Part shown: piece after piece, positions 58,371 through 64,000 of the stretch | How the letters are laid out: each line of letters begins with the position of its first letter | Numbering within the stretch: the first letter of the stretch is position 1 | From: Branchiostoma floridae | Taxonomy: Eukaryota; Chordata; Leptocardii; Amphioxiformes; Branchiostomatidae | Assembly: GCF_000003815.2 (NCBI RefSeq) | Contig: NC_049981.1 | Coordinates: forward strand, 3,424,666 to 3,488,665 | DNA: 64,000 nucleotides | Direction of reading: 5' to 3' | The notes under the pieces: model-generated | The model's input: only the letters and a program-made list of their open reading frames with translations | Databases searched by the model: none | Told to the model about the DNA's origin: nothing | Translations under genes and position numbers: made by a program

Positions 58371-59539
58371 ATTATAGTGCTGCAAGACGGTGCCTCCCGC
58401 CCGGCCCATTCCGGTAAGATCCGGTCCCTAACCACATTACTGCAGCGTCTCCTGTAGGTAATCAATGGGGATTACATTAGAGTAGACGGGGGCATCACCC
58501 CCCTACACACAACTCATACTGATGTACTACAGTAACTGTGGTCAGGGATAGAGAGTGGGTGCCAGAACAGAAAATTCAGGTCTAGGTATGGTCCAGGTAA
58601 AAACTTGTGAATGGGCAATACTCAAAACAGTGGCCCAATTTTGCTACAAAGGAATCTGTTTGGTGGAATTAATGTTAATGACCAAAAACCAAGCAGATGG
58701 AAGTTTGTTTTATGTGCTCACTTATAATATATAATAAGGCAGGCCTAATGGTATAGCTTGAAAAAAGGGGAAAACATGCTGCATTTTCGCGAAAAGTTTG
58801 CCCTTCCTCATGTAGTGTGTAATGTTACACTTTGTAGTATCGCACAAATAATTCTACCATTAACAATACGATTAGATATATAAAGATCTATAGAAACTTG
58901 CACAATTTGTAGATAGAATACCAAATAGAATCAAATATGCTTGATTTTTTCATGGATATTTGGGTTTCTAGCTTCTACGCAACGGAATTTGTTTACTAAT
59001 ACATGTACTCTAATGTTATTTGTGAGGTGTTGACTAAATAAACGATAACACTTTTCATGAGTGTGTTCACATAAAACTTAAATAAAGCTTGAGAATGTAT
59101 TCCTTCGGTAATATTTATTTCACCATTCCAATTTTCCATAGTAATCATATTTTACTCCTTTATTTTCAGTAACTTTTTACAGGGTTGTAAACTTTTTGCA
59201 TGTAATTTTTTTTTACATCCGCCTGCCTTTTTGTTGAAATATTACATTGCAAAGAACAAAATGTTAAACTTGCTAAATATTGCTTATTATTCAGATGTAC
59301 ATGTACCTTGGGAAACAAGGGATTTCTCCAAGCAGCTTCAAACACTGCTTTGACGACTCACTTGGGCACATTACATATTTGTCATTGCTCCCTTGAAAAT
59401 TGTTTGCTTCTTTGATGGAATAGCATGGATGGGTACTGGGTACAAAACGTGTATTTGAGGGTTTGGGCTATTTGGAATGGTCAGCTTTCCAAGTAGAGAT
59501 GTCCAGATGTCAACCAGATACACCATGAATATTGTCGTT
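58371..59539. other. Non-coding, no gene recognised
   Basis: Contains an isolated TCTCCAAGCAGCTTC at about 59325, a possible single end of the foldback family. Otherwise nothing supported. Confidence 0.4.
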
Positions 59540-59735
59540 GTGTGTGGCGTAACTGGTAAAGCGTTTGGCTCGGAATCTAGAGGTCCCGAGTTCGATATCC
59601 GCTGTGCCCTCCACATTGTGCACCCTTGGGAAAGGCACCTTACACGACCTTCCTCACTTCACCCAGGTGTAAAAATGGCCATGGGTACCTGACTTTGGTC
59701 GGGGAGGTGAAAGAAAAGACTACTTTTACCTTCAG
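59540..59735 (+). mobile_element. tRNA-derived SINE
   Basis: A tRNA-like head with box A TGGCGTAACTGG (about 59545) and box B GAGTTCGATATCC (about 59588), then CACCCTTGGGAAAGGCACCT then TACACGACCTTCC, as in the SINE at 11620-12139. Truncated 3' half. Confidence 0.85.
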
Positions 59736-60588
59736 TCTAGACTTGTACTATTTGTGCATAATGGCACTGTTAGTATATTATTAAGTTACTACTAGTAAGT
59801 GCAGTGCCACATAGTCCTCATCTGTTTAAAAGAAAATAGAAAAAAATACTTGTTCCGTGACAACTAAAAGTCAGTAAGGCCATTTTGGCAAAGCTTTTGC
59901 GCCCTCCATTCTTCAGGAAGAATGCAAATTAAAGGACAGGAAATTGTTGTAGACTTGCCAAAAGCTTTCCGTGCATCCGGCCTGTCTAGAATGATTTAAA
60001 CAGAGGACGGAAAAGTCTGGGAGAGCAACTACAAATGTACATGTAGGCAAGATTTGGGGTATAGGGTTACTGGTTAGTTAGAAACTAGGTCTTGGAATGC
60101 CTAATCTTTCTTTCTGTCTAATTTTCAACTTCAAGTTCATCATAAGGCCATGCATGAAGTTCAACACACATTTATCTGTAATTATGGTATCAATTGAAAT
60201 GGAAAGCAATCACTTTTGATATAAAAGTTTTATGCAAAGTTTAACTATACATGGCTAATTTTATGTGTATGTGGTCAGTTTGGTAAATTGGGGATTACAT
60301 ATCTTGTTACACAATTATGATGTATGTAAACATGAACAGTTCAAATTCAATTCAAGAGCAAGAAAACATTTGAAAATGAATGATTCATAAACAGTAAGCG
60401 GTCTATTTCCATGTACTAGTTTAAGCAACTTGCCTTCGCATTGGTTCCTTAAATTATTGTATTGTGTACTTGTGTTAAGTGTGTTTGGCTTGTATATATC
60501 CTCTGGTCTGAATTCATGATCCATTTTTTTCTGTAAGTTTTGATTTTCATTCAAACCAAGTCTTACATTTTCTCCCTTTATTTTCCAG
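59736..60588. other. Non-coding, ends in an intron acceptor
   Basis: A pyrimidine-rich tract TCTCCCTTTATTTTCCAG ends at 60588 and probably closes the 5'UTR intron of the following gene. Confidence 0.45.
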
Positions 60589-61891
60589 GCTGTAGGAGGC
60601 CCCTCCGGGGTCTGCACACCACACCACCCGATCAGCGCCCCACCCTCGCATCCCGGCATGTTCCACATACTTGGCCCCGTATAACGCACCCGACAGGAAT
60701 GGCTGTCATGCCACACTGACACCAGCACTGCGTTAACCTGGCATCCAGACTGTTTGGCCAGGAACCAGGACTTAGATATCAGAGGAAATATCCAAATCTT
60801 TGAGGCAGGGATAGAAGCTTACAGTGTGGAGGCCTGTGGCCTTGGAAGAGGCTGGAAACCAGGTTACGTCTTACATCAGCACTGACACAAGAGGAACCCA
60901 ACCCTTACAAACATTACTGTGGGGTGATGCGCATGTTGGAATTCCCCAGGACTGCACCATCCCTCGGGTATCGTATGCTGGACATAGTTTGACTTTGCTG
61001 CATACAGGAATAAATTCCGAATAACTGCTGGAATTCTACGCTTAATCGATTGAGAACTGTGATTGCAACAAATTTGATTACGCCGGCAATTATCGTAGAA
61101 TTGCATTAGGTCTTATAATCAAGTTTTAAATCTGAATGAAGAAAAAAAAATAGCAATAGCATAATTTTGGCTCATTGCTGGAATTGTAGAAAGGAAATTT
61201 ACCGATAGAATCATTTGACCTAATTGTTTAGTAAGAATAGTCTTTAAAGCAGGAAAACTGGTAACTGTAAGATAAAGAAGGATCAAAAGGGAAGTTTGTC
61301 GACTGGGTGGTCCTGTTGCAGCCATATAAGGGAAACTGGTTTGACCTTGTGGGCACGACCTTGTAAAAACGAGACGGTGGTCAGATATTGGAACCAAAGG
61401 GACATTGTGTTAGCACATAGCAGGTCTGTGTAAGCTAACCTTTGACCTAGAGTATATGTTGATACTGCTATTTTGTCCACAAGATTTGGAAAAGTAGCTC
61501 TCTCACAAGTAGAGTCCAAGTCAAGTCACGTCAGCGGAAGATTTGTAGAGCGTTAAAATCAGCTAGGAGATCGCAGTGCAGGCCGACTAATTAGAAGGAC
61601 AGGCAGTTGGGAAATCCAAGCAGACAATCGGGCTCCAAACTGTCAACGGTTATTGATTATATTAATAGCAAGTGAGCATCAGCTTACTCGAGTACTTGTT
61701 AAAGACTTGTTGAAGCAGACGTTTTAGTATAGGTGAAGTTGTTACAAGGAAAGATTGTGAAAAGGAGAATTTTAGGGGATTCAGAAACGATTACTTAAAG
61801 TGTCTGAAGTGTGTAGAAGTTCTTAAGTACTAATTGCAAGAAGGAAACGGTCTAAGGAAGGGAAATTCTTGAGGAGGAATCGTTGGGAGTC
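60589..61891 (+). other. Probable 5'UTR part of RUSC-like exon
   Basis: Begins right after the acceptor at 60588 and runs to the ATG at 61892 with stops in all frames. A 1.3-kb leader is long, so a further intron inside cannot be excluded. Confidence 0.4.
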
Positions 61892-63912
61892 ATGCCAGTC
61901 CGAGCCATGCGGAACGGACAGGAGGACATGTTCACTTCCCCAGGGGGTGGGGATAGCTTCCCCAGGGCCCCCATCGCGCCATTCCTCTCAAACAGTCTTG
62001 ATTCGAACGCTTCATACGAAGACGTCGACGGGGAAAACAACAGGAAATGTCTTCGCTCGCCGTTTGTCTCAGAAGAGGATCTGGACAGCATGATGTTTAT
62101 CGAGGGCGAGCCTCTCTCCATGTTGTTTACTCAAAATCTGGATCTAAACAACGACATCCTGAACATGAAGAAGCCGATCGTGAAGGACAATTGGCAGCAC
62201 ATGAGCGCGGACAGTTTGAACGAAAATTACCAGTCGCCAGTGATGACGGGTAAAACAAACGTTGCCGCCATGTTGAAATCGCACCCCTCTCCGAACACCG
62301 CAAACGGTAACATGGAAGCTGTGCAAGAAACCAGCATCAGCAGCGATTCCACAGTTTGTGTGGAAGAGAGTTGTTTTGAGTATGCTCAACTCAACGATGA
62401 CGTCACAGAATCGGACAATCTCTGCTCGCACAATTTGGTTGCTCCAAAGGAGGGAAGAATTGGGAATGCAAGGATGTATTCCTTCCCAAAATATTCGGAT
62501 GACTTTACCCAGAACATAGCAGTGGAGATGCTGCAACGTCAGGGTGGTGGGTTGCACTCTAGCCTGGAGGTGAACTGCTCCAACAGCATCAACGCCTCGC
62601 CATGGTCGGACTCGCATTCGTCTTACGAGTCTAACGATTCTTACAACGACACCGCGTACGGACACGACTCCGCCTTTCTGTGGGAAGGGGCGGACGATTA
62701 CGGCCACGTGGTGCAGTCGGCGAGTGGAGAAGAGTTTCAGCTAGCCATCCACAGACTGAGCACCTCGTGTCCGAAAATGGATCGGCTGCGCTGCCGGGAG
62801 CGCCACTCCTACCCGCCCTGCCAGGCGTCGCGTCACCAGGGCTACACCGTCATCGTGGACGGGTTCGAGAACGGGGACCTGCAGCACAGCGTCTCGTATC
62901 CTGTGGCGACCATGAAGACGCCCGAAGGCTACTTCCTGCAAGCGCCGCTACACGGTCACAAGTACAGGGTGCGGAACAGAAGACGGGGGTCGAAATTGCG
63001 CGGTCGGTCAAAGAGCACGATGGAATCAAAGACGCCGTCACCGTTCAACATGAAACAGAGCATCTCGAAAGGAGCTATGAAAAGCTTTCCTCAGAAATCT
63101 TTCGCAACGTTGGAGCATGGAGAGCTCGGGATTCACGCCAAGACGCCATGGCAACAGTAGCCATAGCAACTGCAGCAGCCTGGTCGAGGAAGGGGTGCAA
63201 AAGAGTCCCCCGTCGGTAACGCGAGCACACTCGTTCGGCAGCGCAGATCTAAACAGAAAAGAACGCCCGACGGTTTCGCGAGCTCACTCCATGAGTAGCG
63301 CAGACAGAAGCTCGTCTCCGAAAAGTAAGCAGGACACATGGAAGCAGCGCTGCATTCGGTCAAAGAGCTACGAGAAACTTTCATTGAGACTACAGAGTGC
63401 TTCAGACGAGGACTTTTGCGCGAATCCTGAAATAGTCTGTCCAACGGAAGACGACAACGAGAATGCAGAAGAACCGAAGACTCCGGACACGGCAAAACGG
63501 GTCACGTTCGCAGAAATCGCGCAGAGGAAGAAGAACATGTCGCTCCCGGTTCAACCGTTGATTGACAGTAGCGAGGGCAATGGAAGGCTTGACACCGGAA
63601 AGCACTCCGACGAAGGGGTGTTTTCGGGAGAATGGACAGAAGGAGGGAATGAGTGTGAAGACAAGAGGAGATGGTCCGAGAAGGAGAGAAAAGAAAGACT
63701 GAATTCTGAAGGGATTGAGGTAGATGAGGTAGATGAGGATGATGGGATTATAGAGAATGTGTCAGGGAACGAGGTAGCGATGGAGGAAAGCCTGAAGTTG
63801 AGAAGAGAAAGTCTGGAAAGTGAAAAGGCTGAGGATGCGTCAGGCCGGTCGCGGTTGTTTAGTGACCCAGGTCCAAAACTGACGAATGATGAAGTAACCC
63901 TCAGGGATAATC
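61892..63912 (+). CDS. Large Ser-rich protein, probably RUSC1/2-like (5' part, frame broken)
   Basis: One large exon of a low-complexity, serine-rich protein. The first frame, 61892-63157, encodes about 422 residues from MPVRAMRNGQEDM to a TAG at 63158. A second frame, +1 relative to the first, is open from 63081 and runs to a consensus donor ATC|GTAAGT at 63912. The second part contains RSKSYEKLS and, further on, KRVTFAEIAQRKK followed by SLPVQPLID. This order recalls the disordered N-terminal region of RUSC proteins (RUSC2/iporin, RUSC1/NESCA), adaptors in vesicle traffic and signalling whose RUN and SH3 domains would be encoded beyond the window. The attribution rests on short motifs and is inference. 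The switch of frame must fall between 63081 and 63157, with no good intron there, so a one-base sequence error or a real lesion is likely. The C-terminal half is acidic (VDEVDEDDG). Confidence 0.6.
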
Positions 63913-64000
63913 GTAAGTAACAGCTTTTGCTTAAAAGGTGTTTCTTGGCACGTCTAGGTCTATTCATCAGTTGTGCACTTGTGACGTTACTTGCACAGTG

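Noticed and set aside
62144-62707. 187-codon minus frame opposite the RUSC-like exon
   Set aside because: Shadow of the GC-rich plus-strand coding exon.
62680-63219. 179-codon plus frame overlapping the RUSC-like frame
   Set aside because: It is Arg/Ala-rich and overlaps a better frame. Its end near RSYEKLSS resembles the real motif RSKSYEKLS at 63357-63383, but upstream text has the composition of a shifted frame.

Overview
The window is eukaryotic nuclear DNA. It has spliced genes, many short non-autonomous transposons, tRNA-derived SINEs, LINE fragments and micro/minisatellites, and it includes one 100-base assembly gap. The gene set (TMEM267, nuclear-type dUTPase, an F5/8-type-C gene, a probable RUSC-like gene) and the repeat load suggest an invertebrate chordate, most likely a lancelet (Branchiostoma). 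That assignment is inference, not a search result.

Layout. 1-2.9 kb: the first two exons of a minus-strand leucine-rich-repeat gene. 3.2-5.4 kb: a complete three-exon TMEM267 homologue on the plus strand, sharing a divergent promoter with the LRR gene. 5.5-6.6 kb: a 43-bp minisatellite. 7.7-13 kb: non-autonomous DNA transposons, a full-length SINE with target duplications, and a 21-22 bp minisatellite next to the gap. 13.7-15.9 kb: exons of a gene with tandem F5/8C (discoidin) domains. 16.3-30.3 kb: a ~14 kb inverted duplication with ~6 kb arms and a 1.7 kb spacer, full of foldback elements. 30.3-33 kb: degenerate sequence, a 32-bp minisatellite and a LINE reverse-transcriptase relic. 34-38.9 kb: a two-exon, two-transmembrane protein with PPxY motifs. 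40-42.7 kb: a TTAA-flanked piggyBac-like element and other DNA elements. 43-48 kb: a complete six-exon dUTPase gene with an E2F-type site just upstream of its start codon. 49.5 kb: an orphan first coding exon. 50-59.7 kb: non-coding DNA with SINEs and a 167-bp tandem repeat. 60.6-63.9 kb: the 5' part of a large low-complexity protein gene (probably RUSC1/2-like), whose reading frame shifts near 63.1 kb.

The genes are functionally unrelated neighbours, with no sign of an operon or pathway cluster. The most unusual object is the large inverted duplication. It carries inverted-repeat elements inside its arms at matching positions, and it sits where the downstream exons of the F5/8C gene would be expected. 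It could be a real palindrome or a join of two haplotypes.
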